DNA from: Epiperipatus broadwayi
Taxonomy: Eukaryota; Onychophora; Udeonychophora; Euonychophora; Peripatidae
Direction: 5' to 3'
Length of the DNA: 64,000 bases
Assembly: GCA_028023455.1 (NCBI GenBank)
Contig: JAQFVV010000980.1
Span: 64,001-128,000 of the forward strand
Positions 1 to 12,790 of the stretch are shown in pieces (the first letter of the stretch is position 1; every line of letters begins with the position of its first letter). Both the position numbers and the translations under genes were made by a program. The notes under the pieces were generated by a model, which did no database searches, was not told the DNA's origin, and worked only from the letters and a program-made list of their open reading frames with translations.

Positions 1-295
1 CATAAAATTAAAATAAAATGCAAAATTCAGCTTGAGCAATCCTAAACAGTAGATGATATAGTACTATAACATCTTCATCATCAATCCAGTCTCAAGTCTT
101 TGCATTCATTAATGAAGACTACCTTTTACTTTTTATACTAGTCAATCTAATAGCTTAAAATTCAAAACAAAAATCTAAGGTTCTGAAGTCAATCTAACTT
201 ACTAGCACAGTTATATAGATCTGTCACCAGGTCTGCTTTTATGTGTTTTAGAAATCTCAGTTTGATGCCAACTATACATCCCTTCTATCCTAATT

Positions 296-345
296 CTCCC
301 AAATGAAAGCAAGAATCAAATACTAGTCTGAAAATAGTGATATTA
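296..345 (+). repeat. Possible upstream piece of the ACTAGTCTG repeat family
   Basis: A short stretch around the words ACTAGTCTG and GGCACTAG resembles the family seen better at 636-735, 14000-14150 and 14505-14665. The resemblance is short and diverged. If it is right, the ATT microsatellite at 481-615 has expanded inside this copy. Confidence 0.3.
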
Positions 346-480
346 TGGCACTAGGTGGCTCTAGAGTGGGGTAGAGGGCCTGAACTTATGAGAAAGCATA
401 TACTTTTATTGTTAGGTTTATTTGTATTATTACAAATTATACATCTTCTGCAATATTATAAGGTGTATAAGATGATGATG

Positions 481-615
<135 letters not shown>

Positions 616-635
616 TTCAAAAAAGTTATTACAAT

Positions 636-735
636 TTTAGGCTCTTCACTAATGAAAGCACTAGATAGGGATTTTATGCACAAACCTTCCTGAATTCATT
701 GATTGCTTTAGCTTGCACTGAGTGGTGCTACTCTT
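636..735 (+). repeat. Fragment of a dispersed repeat (family of 14.0-14.7 kb)
   Basis: The segment runs from GGCTCTTCACTAATGAAAG through GGGATTTTATGCACAAAC to ATTCATTGATTGC. The same order of words occurs at 14035-14150 (plus) and, reverse-complemented, at 14505-14640. No coding potential is seen. The class of the element is unknown. Confidence 0.6.
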
Positions 736-744
736 TGGAGTGTT

Positions 745-1137
745 GTCTCTGCTAAACAAGTTTTTCTACTTGTTTTTGCAATTACATTTCTTTTTTTTTA
801 TTAATTGTCTTTCTCCAAATTCATTATTTCTCCCATGATTTTCCATTCTTTTAAAGTGGAAAAATAATGTTTAATAAATATAAATTATTGGTGGAAGAGG
901 GGAGTATACATACTTACCAGCATATGCAAATCAAATCTATTAAAAATAGCAACTGAATAATAAGTAAACTTTTAAAATTCATGTATGTATTACTAATCAT
1001 TCATCACATTTATAGAAAACAATGTGTACAGTGTTTTGTTATGCATTTTTGTTATCATAATATCTATATATCTGATTTTGATTTTTCTAATATAAATGGC
1101 CTTCTACTTCTAATAGGTGAATGCTTATACAACCTTT
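745..1137. other. AT-rich sequence, nothing recognised
   Basis: No long open frame, tRNA-like box or terminal repeat is visible here. Confidence 0.5.
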
Positions 1138-1215
1138 GTGATTTAGTGCAATTGTAGAATGATGGATCCAAAACTAAAGATTTCTGAATTATGTATTTTA
1201 ATGTCACAAGATCTC
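1138..1215 (+). repeat. Decayed tRNA-like SINE (family T2)
   Basis: The words TTTAGTGCAATTGTAGAATG (A-box-like), then CCAAAACTAAAGATTTC, recur at 14757-14860. Related decayed copies lie at 2255-2335 and 50405-50510 on the minus strand and at 26695-26800. A B-box can no longer be read in this copy. It is a fossil, not a working gene. Confidence 0.45.
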
Positions 1216-2254
1216 CTGAATGATAAATCTGAATTTAGTTTTATTATTGTCCACTAGGTTATATTATATTATATAGAAATTCCAAGTGCCATCTTTTGTT
1301 TAGTGCTCCCACATAATTGCTTAACTTTGTCAGTAGCATCTTTGCAAATCAAACAATAAAAAAGATATTTCTAATCAATCTAGCCAATTTCTGGATAGAT
1401 ATATTTAAATGATTCATTTGTAATATTATATATGAAAAGAAAATATTTATTATATTATTAGATATATTCACCATTTTCAGTATAGCTACATTTCAAACCA
1501 ATTTTGCACACTGAAAAGATAGCATTGCCTACTAAAACTACATTGCAAAAGAACACATTATATACTCAAGTCTAACTTCCGATTATTCAATTATGTTAGG
1601 TTTATAAATGTATGCTCCATTATACTTGTCAGACATATTTTAATACAATAATTATTTTTATAAATTTAGAATAAATATTGTAATGTACAGCTAATAAAAT
1701 GGGCCTTACATCTGGTACTACCTTATGTAATATTTTGTCAACATATTTGAGTGAGAAGAAAAGCAATTTGCAGTCATGTGAATTAATAGTTTCACTTTCA
1801 TGATATCTGTGGCTTAGTTATATAAGATTGCTGATATTTTATTTGCTGCATAAAACAAGTATTTATAAATCTTAACATAACTGAGCTATCAAAACATTTC
1901 TTGATTTTTCTGATGCAGTGTGATTCCAGTTATTACTGTGATATTTAGCCATATAAGAGATTGGTTTGAGAGTTTTTTCTATTGAGAATATTCTTAGACT
2001 TGAATTATCTGTCATAGTAAAAATGTAAACAACTTTTAAATTGCCCATTATATTGCAAATATCTATTCAACTGTCCCTTTGTAGAAGTTATTGAAAAAAG
2101 TTCATTAATCACTAGTTTTATCAATTGCTGTATGATAAAAGTCTTTTTTTCTTCCATTTTTTATATTATAGCTAAAAATAGTAATTAATTAGCCAATATT
2201 TTAAATGAGCTTTGTTGATTAAAGGTCAACATAAGAAGTTCAAGCATCAAATAT

Positions 2255-2335
2255 AACAATGATGGGCTGTGATCAATAGACCTTGAACTCCAGAATTTTG
2301 TCACTCTATCACTGCACCAAATACCTGACAATTTA
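2255..2335 (-). repeat. Decayed tRNA-like SINE (family T2)
   Basis: On the minus strand GGTGCAGTGATAGAGTG resembles a pol III A-box. It is followed about 20 nt later by GGAGTTCAAGGTC, a weak B-box. The layout matches the other T2 copies. The alignment is by eye and low in identity. Confidence 0.4.
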
Positions 2336-3254
2336 TATACAAGTTTTACTCCAGTTGGATTCAAATTTAGGTTGAAAGAGTTTAACTAACTCAATAGTGA
2401 ACAAATCCAATTATTGATACCACACCACTATTTCTGTGTTAACATTAGTAATGCATAAAACATGATAAACATAATAGGTTATACATACATTTTATTATCC
2501 AATGTGGAAAGCTATTGGTCCTTTTAAAAAAAATATGATTTTTAGGTAAAAATAATAGCTGAATGCAAAGGATGATAATAATTTATGGATTTCTGGACTA
2601 GTTGTAATAGTACAAAAAATTTTTAATTATATCATCAGAACAATTAAAAAAATTAAGACATAGTAGAGATAAAATTTTGAGAAAGAGAAAGATTTAAATC
2701 GTTTTATACAGAAATTAATAATATTAAGAGTTTGATTGCTAGAATAGACTTCACAATTAATAAAAAGCAAAGAGAGTTGACAAATGTTGAAAGCACATTA
2801 CAAGTTTGATGAGAAAAATTCTAAGATATCAAATATTAGTAATTTAATCTACATATCTCCATAGTAATCATTCTAATGATACAATAGAAGAAAAAGAATT
2901 ATTTAGAAAGTTTGGATTCATCATTATGAATTTCTTTCTTTAAAAATACAAACAAACAGAAAATAAAAACGAAAAATCTATTAAAAGATTAAAATAATTA
3001 AATTATATTACATTTCAAGATAATAATAATACAAATAAAAGGTTTAACATAACTGATGATTATTAAATTAAAAAAATAAAACACTGAAAATAAAAAACCT
3101 GCTTTGGAAAACCTAAAAAAATATTTTAAATTTGAATCATAAAAGATATTTTCTATATTAAACAAAATATATAAAGAAAAATTCAAAAATGTATCAAAAT
3201 CAGTTGTATATCTTTTAGAAAATCAGATATTTTTATATATTAAATATATCATTT

Positions 3255-3420
3255 TCAGCCATTATCGATCCCTACAGGATAAAAGTCTCTCCAAGTTCAA
3301 TCTATCTTCTCCAATTTCTAGTCTTTCTTCTCCACATCCTCCCAGCACACTTCCTTATGTCATCCATCCATCTCATATGTGATCTCTTTTTAGGTCTTTT
3401 ACAATCTCTTGGAATCTAGA
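3255..3420 (-). pseudogene. 3' end of an RTE-like LINE, antisense fragment
   Basis: The reverse complement matches, base for base over long stretches, the LINE tail at 61960-62200. Both encode the C-terminal region found after the reverse transcriptase, with R-RP-R--VRWMDDIRKC-type residues, and both share the words GAGATGGATGGATGA and AACTTGGAGAGAC. Stop codons and changes break this copy. It is 5'-truncated, the usual outcome of target-primed reverse transcription. No host function is expected. Confidence 0.75.
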
Positions 3421-4019
3421 TTAAGATTTTAAATATTCTTTTAAAGGAATACATATTTAAGAGAATTAGTGTGTCATATTGATCAAGAAAGATAAGCTAC
3501 AGCATAATCTGACACAGAATTGAAATCGTTAAACATTTTTTATGAAGTGGACAAAGATTTATTGTTTTTCTAAAGATGAAAAATAATTTAAATCATTATA
3601 AATTATTATTCAAAATGTATAATAAATTAAAATTTAAAACTCAAAAATCTCATTCTGTTTCTAAATGTAATCCAATTTTTATACATAATCCATAACATTT
3701 TTTAATCCATATCATTTTTTAAAAGAAGAAAAAAAAATCTTGTTTTATTTTATAAATAAATATTACATTATTTTCTCGCATTTCGAATTTTTTATACGTC
3801 AACGCTTAAAAATACCAAAATGAAATAAATGAAAAAATCTAGTTTGTATATTTATTCATCTAAAAGTGGAAAAAAATATTCCAAACTTATTTTGTTATAT
3901 TTAAATATTATATATATATACTTTTAATATTCCCTTTCTTTTTAATTTACTATTTAAGTTCATAAGTTTTTTTTTCCATCTCACTTGATATAAATTGATT
4001 TACAAAGTAGATTTTTTAT

Positions 4020-4330
4020 TGATTGCCTGAAGGTTTTCTACTGTGGCATTTTAGTTGTAAGAAATATTTCCATCATCTAACATTAAATATTGAATGTCTT
4101 TAGAAAAATTTGTAAACTTTATTTAAATTTAACAATTACATTCAAGCATACAGATTATGTATTTAAGACAATGTTTTGAGTGGTATTATTTTCTTCTCCG
4201 AATGTTGCAGGCTTGTCCAGCTAACATACAAGATTGAAAATCAAACCTGAACTTTTAGATTTTTTAACATTGATTTTAAAATAACTGTCTAACCAATTGA
4301 GCTATTTCATCAAAAGTAAAAGTTAGTAAA
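4020..4330 (-). repeat. Left (inverted) PLE pseudo-LTR
   Basis: Read on the minus strand, this unit has a tRNA-like head with an A-box near the PLE junction, the CTGTCATTGG-type linker region and the terminal words TTGAATGT and GATGATGGAAATA. The hammerhead-like stretch ends in ACATTGTC. Other copies in the window are at 5640, 12510, 27728, 28245, 36174 and 56046. Confidence 0.7.
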
Positions 4331-4743
4331 AATTTCATATACTTACCTGTGAGAACCCATCTTGATTTCTCCCAATTTGTTTAAAAAGCAAAAATAATTA
4401 GTGGCTTCCAGACATCATTTGCTATTGTCATGTGAATAGCTTTGAATTTTTTTCTTTGTACTTTTTCTCTCTATCCAATACTTTTGTATTTTCTTAATCA
4501 AACATATGTTCATTAATATATATATATATATATATAGGTATCATTTTAAGGTTTGCTATTATTGAGATATAGATCTTTAAACAGAGGGCGTTACTGGATA
4601 TTTGTAATTGTATAATGGTTTGTATATTTTCTATAATTATTTCAGTTAGTGTTAACAGTAACTTTCTTTTCATAAGGTTTATTTAATGGTTTTAATTAAA
4701 ATGGTTTTTTTTAAGGGGGGGTGGGGTTTAAGTTAAAATTGTG

Positions 4744-4746
<3 letters not shown>

Positions 4747-4778
<32 letters not shown>
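4747..4778. repeat. (AT)16 microsatellite
   Basis: A clean AT run inside the PLE body. A shorter one is at about 4515-4536. Confidence 0.95.
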
Positions 4779-4780
<2 letters not shown>

Positions 4781-5424
4781 TAATTTAGACATGTCTGTTT
4801 TCTCTTTTCTAATCATCAACTGGTGCTCCTTCAGTCACTTTTCATCAATACATATTCTTTCACATTCACATAATATTTCATAGTTGTAGTTTTTATTTTT
4901 AAGCATTTCAAATTAAGGTTTTTTAGATGTTATATTAATAAAAGATTTTCTTTGTCTGCTATTCCTGGTTATACATGGATATACTACAGTACTAATAATT
5001 GTTTTTGCTTTTGATGTTTGTTTTTATTGTCTATTTGAGGTTTTCTTAATGAAAGCAGGTGAATAACTATATTTCATAAAAATTTATTCTATATAGAAGC
5101 TTTCTTTTTCCAAATCACTAGTTTCTGTAAAAACTTATTTTGCTCTTTTCCATAGTGATAGTATAATTCCATGTTTTGTGTTTCTGTTGAGATTGGATGT
5201 ATGTGCTAAGTATTTTCCTGTGTTGTGGGTTTTCTGTAAACTGTAGTTCTGATTTTATCATAAGGGAGTCTTGTCATAAGAACATCTAAAAATGTTAATT
5301 TTTGTTCTGATTCCATTGCTAATTTAATTAAAAGAGATGTGTTGTTGGTGTGGGTCCAGAATGTCTTCAAGATTGCTTCATCAATATAGTGAAGCCAAAC
5401 TTGAAACCACAGCCATAATGTTTG

Positions 5425-5610
5425 GCTCTGTTAAAAATATTGGATAGAGAGGAAAGAATACAGAGAAGAAAATTCAAAGAAGCTGCTCACATGACATTGG
5501 TAAATAAACTCATAAGTCAATCTATTATAACAATTCATAATGTCTGGAACACACTGATTAACTTTTCTCTCAGGAAAGATTGGAGAAATCAAAAGAATCC
5601 TCATAGATAA
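5425..5610 (+). pseudogene. PLE protein, C-terminal (GIY-YIG region) fragment
   Basis: About 60 residues can be read: a basic stretch REERIQRRKFKEAAHM, then IHNVWNTLINFSL, closing with a basic tail. This matches the end of the GIY-YIG endonuclease module of Penelope-like reverse transcriptases, where R-R-KFKEA-H and a later W-PLI are characteristic. The rest of the protein (reverse transcriptase and GIY-YIG core) is upstream but shattered by stops. No ATG start is present. The pseudo-LTR begins about 30 bases after the stop, and the same spacing is seen near 28240 and 56045. This is a fossil, not a gene. Confidence 0.65.
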
Positions 5611-5639
5611 GTATATAAAATTTCTGCTAACTTTTGATT

Positions 5640-5935
5640 TTAGCCGAGTATTTTAGTTGATTATAGTATTACCTTAAAATTCAATATTCAATAATGTAAA
5701 GGTCCAAGTTTTATTCACATGCTAGTACTGTCATTGGTCATGCCAGAAACACCTAAACAAGAGAATAAATACTGCTTGAAGTATTGTCTTAATCACTAAC
5801 CTGAGTGCCATTACTAACAATTGAATACAATTGGAAAATTTAATTAAAGTTTTTTTTAAGGCATTCCATATTTAATGTTAGATAATGGTAATAGTCCAAT
5901 ATATAATTACAATTAGATTTTTCATTGTTTAATTT
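5640..5935 (+). repeat. Right PLE pseudo-LTR with Leu-tRNA-like head
   Basis: This copy carries CTTAAAATTCAATATTCAA (anticodon-arm region), the words CATGCTAGTACTGTCA and GCCAGAAACACCT, ATTGTCTTAATCACTAACC, and the common end GATAATGGTAATAGTCCAA. Its A-box is more eroded than at 28245 or 56046. Confidence 0.7.
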
Positions 5936-6369
5936 TTTATTTTGTTACATCTAAGGTATCTTGACAATGATCATACAAAAATGATTGAAACTTGGTAAAA
6001 TAATATTTATTTCTTTATGTGAATTCTGTGAAATAAGATTTGTAAAGAAAATCCTGAATTAAAATGTACAAAGAAGTTAATGAAGCCAATATATAATAAT
6101 TAATGGTCATATAGGTAGCATTAGTGTGATAACCAAGCAAGTTCCATGACTAGCATCCAAATCAGATTGAAGCTTTGCATACTGTTTTGTTTTATAGTTA
6201 GCAAAAAAATGTATGTAAGCTTAATTTTTTTCAAGTATTTAGTCTATATGTAGATAACATAGCTAATATTTTTCAGGAAATATCTATTCCTTGGAACATA
6301 AAAGTATTATGTTTAATCTAGGTTAATCAGATGATTATTGCTAATGCTTAGTTTAAAATTTATATTTGA

Positions 6370-6570
6370 GTTAGGGATAATCTCTAGTTTAATAAATAAT
6401 TAGCGATAATCAATTAAATGTTTTTCGGTGTTGGTTTGTGTCAAAGTTATAGGTAGAATAAATTTGATACTTGTAAATCAAAATATATCAATTTACTATT
6501 GATAAACACTGAACAATGATAAACATATATGCAAGAGTTTGTGACTTGGGCCAAATGCATCTTATGTTTT
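6370..6570 (+). repeat. Diverged copy of the tandem unit at 42.6 kb
   Basis: GGATAATCTCTAGTTTAATAA, GTTGGTTTGTGTCAAAGTT and, further on, GAACAATGATAAACATAT and CTTGGGCCAAATGCATC occur in the same order as in the unit at 42575-42930. The hammerhead-like segment is cut after the stem I 5' strand (GGGCCAA), so it cannot fold. Confidence 0.5.
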
Positions 6571-6599
6571 AAGAATAGGTGGTGGGGTGAATGTTGTTA

Positions 6600-9500
6600 A
6601 ATATATCAAATGAAAATTGTTACTCAGGTTTTAAAAAATATAATTATAATAGTCTTCAATATTAGTTTGAAGGGTTTTATGAGAAGATGATTAAAATATT
6701 CTGCTACTATTTTACAGCTTAACAATGAAAAATTGCTTAACTTAAGAAATAATGAGTCTCTCCATGCTTGGCATGCCACATGAAAATAACTATATCAGAT
6801 TTGTACTAAAATATCTATCTTCAGTGAGATAATCTCCATCATGCTCAGCAAAACCTTTTTTTAAACAACTGACTGGTTGTACTAAGCACATGAATGTAAA
6901 TGGTGTTTTCATGACTCCTCTTCTTTCCATTTTTCTTGCATATTATTTCTAGCTCGGGGGAAATTGTAGATGTATTTCTCATATTTGCATTCTTCATTTT
7001 GTTAACATCAATCTTTTTTATTATGTCTATCAATTATTCTTGAACTTCATACACTTCTTGCACAATGCTGCAGCTCTTTTATCCTCATTTTAACATTAGC
7101 TTCAGTTTTGTGTCATTGCTCTTTTTTATCTTCTTTGATTTGTATCTCCTTGAGCTACTAGATAGTTCCATCTACTTATTTTTGTATATTGCTCACAACC
7201 TTTTGATTTTTATTTTTGACATTTTAGATGACTTCCCAAAGCCACAGTTCAATTTTCTTATTTTTTTCTTATTTGTCTTTATATTGTTCATCTTTTGAAT
7301 TACTTTTTTTTTATTTTCTGGTTTAATTAACTCTTTCATACTATTTTTATTAGATTTTTCATATTATCATCAATTTTGGGGGGAAATTGTTTTTTTAAAT
7401 TTCTTTAGATATGCTATCCTCCATTTAGTTTTGGTTCTATTTTTTAATCCATTTATTTGTATTTTTTTAATTCTTAAAAAATGTTTATCATCATAATAAT
7501 AATAACTTGCTTATTATTCTTTGTCTTTAAAGATTCTGGACTTTGTTCTAGACTGCACTTCTTGGGCATTATCCACTGTTATTGTTGGTTATAAGGTTAC
7601 TGTATCTTCTATTATTTGTATGGTCTTCTCAATCTTCTTTTCTCAGTTTGCATGCTTGCTTTGGCTGTATTTATCATATACATTATTTAAACAAGACATT
7701 ATTATAATTTATTTTTATTTTTGCATGCTTTTTATTATTATTTAATATTGCAACCCCTCTATCTCCATCATATGATCCATTTTGCATTCTTTTAATTTAA
7801 CATTGCCTTTTTAATCTAGTAGAGTATTTATTGATTGCCTAATCTAATTTCATTTTAGTTGGACTGCTCTACTGTAATTTTTATTTTATTTAATTTTATT
7901 TAACATTTTTAATTCCTGCCCATTCTCCATTCTCACATTTCAAATATAGGTATTACTTTTTATGCATTTACTTTTTTGTGCAATCATCTCTTTAATTTCA
8001 AGGTCTGTATATGTTAGTTTTCATATTTAGATCATTTTAAATTAAGATAGTGATATGTTGGACCATCAAATTGAGGTGACAAACATAACAGGATGACAAC
8101 CAGAAAAAGGATAACTTGCAAACATTTCAGCATTATAACTGAGAATGATGTTACCCATATAGTAAATCGTTTATAACAGAAAATAAAAGATATCCTATTA
8201 ATGCTAGACTTGATTTAAATTATTTGATCACAATAAAACATATACTTCAACCTACAGTTGATGATCAAACCAAGCACTCTGTAATATTTAAAACTATTCC
8301 ATCACAATATCTTTTTGGAATACTGGTTACATTTTCAGATGCAAAATCTACAAAAGATATGATCTGCTAAAGTTAGTTTTTTTTTTTCATGCATGCCAAT
8401 GATATGAGGCATAGTACTAAAAACGAACTATCCTGATGAATTGATGCTAATATTTTTGCATTTTTATTAACTCCCATTTGTTTTTACTTCCGGGTTCTAA
8501 TTAGCATAAAATATCGTTTTGGAAATGATAATCATATGCAATAACTAATCTTAAATAATTAATTCTGGGGGAACACAGACATATACAAAATTGAGAATAA
8601 AATGATAATAGGCTGGGTTAATAAGTTAATAATATATTTATTAATGCAAATGAAACAAAGAAATAGACATAATCATAATGTTATATATATGTACATTACA
8701 CGGTTTGAAAGCATATATATATATGTCTTTTGATTAAACACTAGACTTATTTTTGCATTATCTTATTATTAACATACCAAAAATTATTAAAGATAAAAGT
8801 GAAAAAAATAAGTCATTGATTGTTAACTTAATGTGCAAAATCTCAATTTAACCTTACAAAAAGTGAGAATACCCTCTCAAAAATCTCAAAATAAACAGAA
8901 AAATACATGTCTAGAAAAGAATAAATTCCTTTTTAAATATACAAATTGTCTATATTTCACAGTATGCCTTTTCAAATTAAAAATAATTAAATTTCTTGCT
9001 AGTATTTTTTACTGAGACAGCCTGTGCATGTGTGTGTGTGTTGAATCTCAAAGTTTTCCAAATTCTTTTGCTGTTCATTTTTTTTTAGATTGAAAAAATT
9101 TGCTGTTAGTGTTTAATTTTCTTTAAATACACACGGATTGTTCATTGGTATTATGGCAGGTTGGTTTCACTAACTTGTTGGTATTCTTTCTTCTCAATTT
9201 GTCAGGGCATCAAAGCAGCTTGACTTGAGCATGGTTAACACATCTCTTGGTAAATTATGGAACAGGTCACAATTTAAGGCTAAATACAAGGTCTTCAAAA
9301 GTTATTCAATTCTTCTAGAGACTACATTATACTGATGAGCTAGTGCATGTCTAATTGTTTTTAACTGGTCATTTTGAGATATCTATAAGCATAAACATGA
9401 TTTTTTTATTGCAATGAAAGAATATTGGCAATTACTCTTCCACATTAGTAGATTGCATTTTTGCTTTTGTAGACTAAAGAGTTTTCCCCCTACTACTGTA

Positions 9501-12500
9501 GTCAGGAATTTATTGTTAAACTCAGTCACCAAACATTGTTGACATTCTTTTCACAACCTACTTTATATCTGCAACAAATACTAGATGATGGATATTATGT
9601 TTTCACATGACTGAATATTCTTTTTGAAGTCTGATCCAGAGTTTAAAAATCTATTAAAATCTCTTTTCTTTGAAATTACATTTATAACATTTCATCATTG
9701 CCATTTGCCTATTGACCACAAAAAATTTTCCAAAAAAAGTGTACCCATATCTACCCTACCACAGTGTTTTTGAAAAACATGTCTGATATTTTTATCTTGC
9801 TTTCCAGATTATTAATTACTTGTGACTTCAATGGATAATCAGTTGTTTTCAAAATTCCTTAGCTTTTAATATATTTCAATTTTACACAAATTAAAAAATT
9901 TATAATTTGAATGTATTTGTTTTGCATTATCCTGATAAAACTAAATTTTCTGTATAATAAATTAGAGCATATTTCATTATTTCCACTGTCAATAAAAATA
10001 AGTAAGTAATCAAATGATTTTATTGATTTAAGTTCATGAAAAGTGTGAGCTACTGGAATTAATCCAAGAAACTTATACTCTCCAGAGTCTTATTCTCTAC
10101 AACTGCACTAAACTATATAGGCACAGTCAATTAAAAGTCTTTAAATATATATTTGTGTCAATTATATTTTTCAATTGATGAAATGTATCACTTCAAGGTA
10201 AAATTATGTATATTTATGAAGACTAATTCCCTATTCACATTAATGAAAGACAGAATTTTAGTTAAGTACTTTCAGTAAATACATTCTACACATGAAAATT
10301 TATTTCAATTTCCAACTTTGAATAATTCTGATATTCAGTTACACAACATCTTTTTCAATTTTTCTCACTAATTTAAAATGCTTTAAATAATTAAGTAAAT
10401 GAATAGTGGAAATTACACCGAATATTTGTCCTAATCTATATATATTTAGTGAACATACTTTTACATGACGTAAATGGATATTAATTTAACTACATTTTAT
10501 TCAAGTTTTTGTGACTATGATGCCTTCTCATTATAAGATTTATTTATTTTAATTACTTCCCTAATTCACATCCATGCATACTTTTTGTATTACTTTAATT
10601 TTAAATTTATATGACCTGATTCATGATCAACATAATACATATAAAAATAAAAATGTGTTAAGACTCTGTTAAAGCTGATATATTTTAGTTTGTTTCATGA
10701 TAGTTATGTTACATGAAAGTAAATCAGTTCTGTTAAATGATTAGTCCCTTCGGCAGCCCTCCAAAGATAAACAATGAAAAAAGAATTTAGTTACCAGCCT
10801 AGTTAACTATACTAGTTAATAAGAATTAGAATACTTTTTCCTAGGTTAATATTTAGCTAAGAATATTTACATATTCTCTTAAATGTAGAGTAATATATAT
10901 TAAAGCTATCATCTTAAGACCATGCACTTAAAAAATGACAGTAAGGACCTCTACAAATATTCTCTAAGAGTTAGGCATCCCTACAGACACTACCATCACA
11001 TTACAATATATTTTGTTTTTATAGTCTGCACATTGCCATACATTTAACCAATTTAGATTAAATTGGAAATTTTTATTTCAGCTAAACTGGATTGAAAAGC
11101 TAAGCCATTTACAAAAATTAAATTAAAATTCAATCCAAGTTATACATATTAGGCATAATGTACTAACCACTATATCTCAATGTGGCTCATCATTTTTTCA
11201 CATTCAAGAAAAATGGCTAAATATAAAAGATTGGCGAGTTTCTGCTATTGCTGATCGAGTATTTATCACATAACTACAGTGTGTTAGATACTATGTATTC
11301 CTAAAACTTGCTTTTGAATAGATCGTTTTGGCGTTCATATGTAATCAATGAAAATTTGCTATATATGAATTAGAAAGCAAATGAAAAACGAATTAATCAT
11401 GAATTTTAAAGAAATAATCTAAACTCTCTAGTAAAAAATAGTATATAAGTGACTTATTTTAGAAAAAAAATTATACTGAGTATAAGATTTAGAGTACATG
11501 CTATACATGATAAATCAAAACTATAATCAATAACAGTTTAAAAAAAAAAAAAGTGTGTAACACAAAAAAGTTTTTAATATACGCTATAAAACATTTCTGA
11601 CAGATTTTTTTTTTTTTTTTAGAATTTTAATAAATCTTTTTCCCCTTCATTTAAATATCTTCTAAGTTAAATATAACTTTCAAATGAAATATTGAAAAAA
11701 CTGTCAAAAACATTTTTAATTTTATAATGCATCAGTAGAACAAATAATTTCATGACTTGGGAAATAACTCAGTAGGAAAATAAATTTAATGAAAAAAATA
11801 TATAAATTTTTTGTTAGCCATATGACTTATATTATGTATATATTTTTTGTTACTCGTATGACTTATTTTATGTTGACTTGAATTGTGTTTGTATATAGAT
11901 AATATCTATACCTGCTTAACACTTACGTAGAAGAATCCAGAAAATATAAGTTCTTATCAGAGCAAACGTTGAGAGGTGAAGAATTCCGAACTGATATATA
12001 TATATATAGCAGTATTTGAATTATAACGATGATAAAGGTGAAATGATAATCAGGACTTAAATGAAATCTATTTATGACTATAGGGTGTGATCAAAAATAC
12101 CTCTACAAAGCACGGACTCCTTCAATTGATTTCTGATAATTTGATACTGGACAAATAGAAATTGCTACCGTTCTATTTCATTGTATTCATATATATAATT
12201 AGTTATTGACATAAATTACTAAACTATTTTTAATTCATATTTTAGTTCTGAACCTGGGAAACCAAAATCTATAATTTAATATTGTTCATCTTAAAAAATG
12301 CGTCGTACTTTTTTTTTAGTGCTTCCTATTTTCAAGTAATTGACGTTTGAGCGCTTGAAGACGCCGAATAAAAAAAGCTAACAGTGAGACAGTGTTAATA
12401 TATGCTTAGCCTACTTCAATAAATTTGTCACTATTTTATAGTCATAGCAATGAGTGAATAAATTATGGGTAGACGATGTAATATTAAGTATCACGTAAGC
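6600..12500. other. AT-rich sequence without recognisable genes
   Basis: Only short open frames with low-complexity hydrophobic translations are present (7065-7298 and 7521-7745, for example), plus short AT and T runs. No family motif, tRNA box or terminal repeat was recognised. Confidence 0.5.
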
Positions 12501-12509
12501 GTATAATAG

Positions 12510-12790
12510 ATTGAAAAATAGCCATCATCTAATTGATCAGCTAAATGTTTTTAGAAAAAAATCACATTTTTTACACTTCCCTAAATACATTCAACTGTTA
12601 GTAATAATATATAGATAAGTATGGTCATAATGTTTTTAATGGTATTATTCTTCTGTCTTCTTCAAGTGTTGCTACCCTAATTAGGGGCAGCTAGCACAGA
12701 AATTAATCGGTGATCTTTAAATTAATGATTATTGAATTTAAGGTGATACTCTAACCAACTAGACTAGTCTTCTAAAAGATTAAATTATTT
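12510..12790 (-). repeat. Solo PLE pseudo-LTR
   Basis: On the minus strand the copy reads from a tRNA-like head (AGTTGGTTAGAGTATCACC) to the shared end (CATTCAACTGTTAG in plus orientation, then CCATCATCTAAT). There is no PLE coding sequence on either side. Confidence 0.65.

Larger units (their letters stand above)
4020..5935 (+). mobile_element. Degenerate Penelope-like element with inverted pseudo-LTRs
   Basis: A tRNA-headed terminal unit lies at 4020-4330 in reverse orientation and again at 5640-5935 in forward orientation. Between them is a decayed body that ends, just before the right unit, in the C-terminal part of a GIY-YIG-type PLE protein. The left arm also carries a reverse copy of the end of that open frame (about 4330-4445). 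Inverted or partial terminal repeats around a truncated body are typical of PLEs. The interior has many stop codons and (AT) runs, so the copy is dead. Confidence 0.7.

Noticed and set aside
7065-7745. Hydrophobic frames that could be membrane proteins
   Set aside because: T-rich DNA yields Phe/Leu/Ile by composition alone. There is no splice or start context and no conserved motif.
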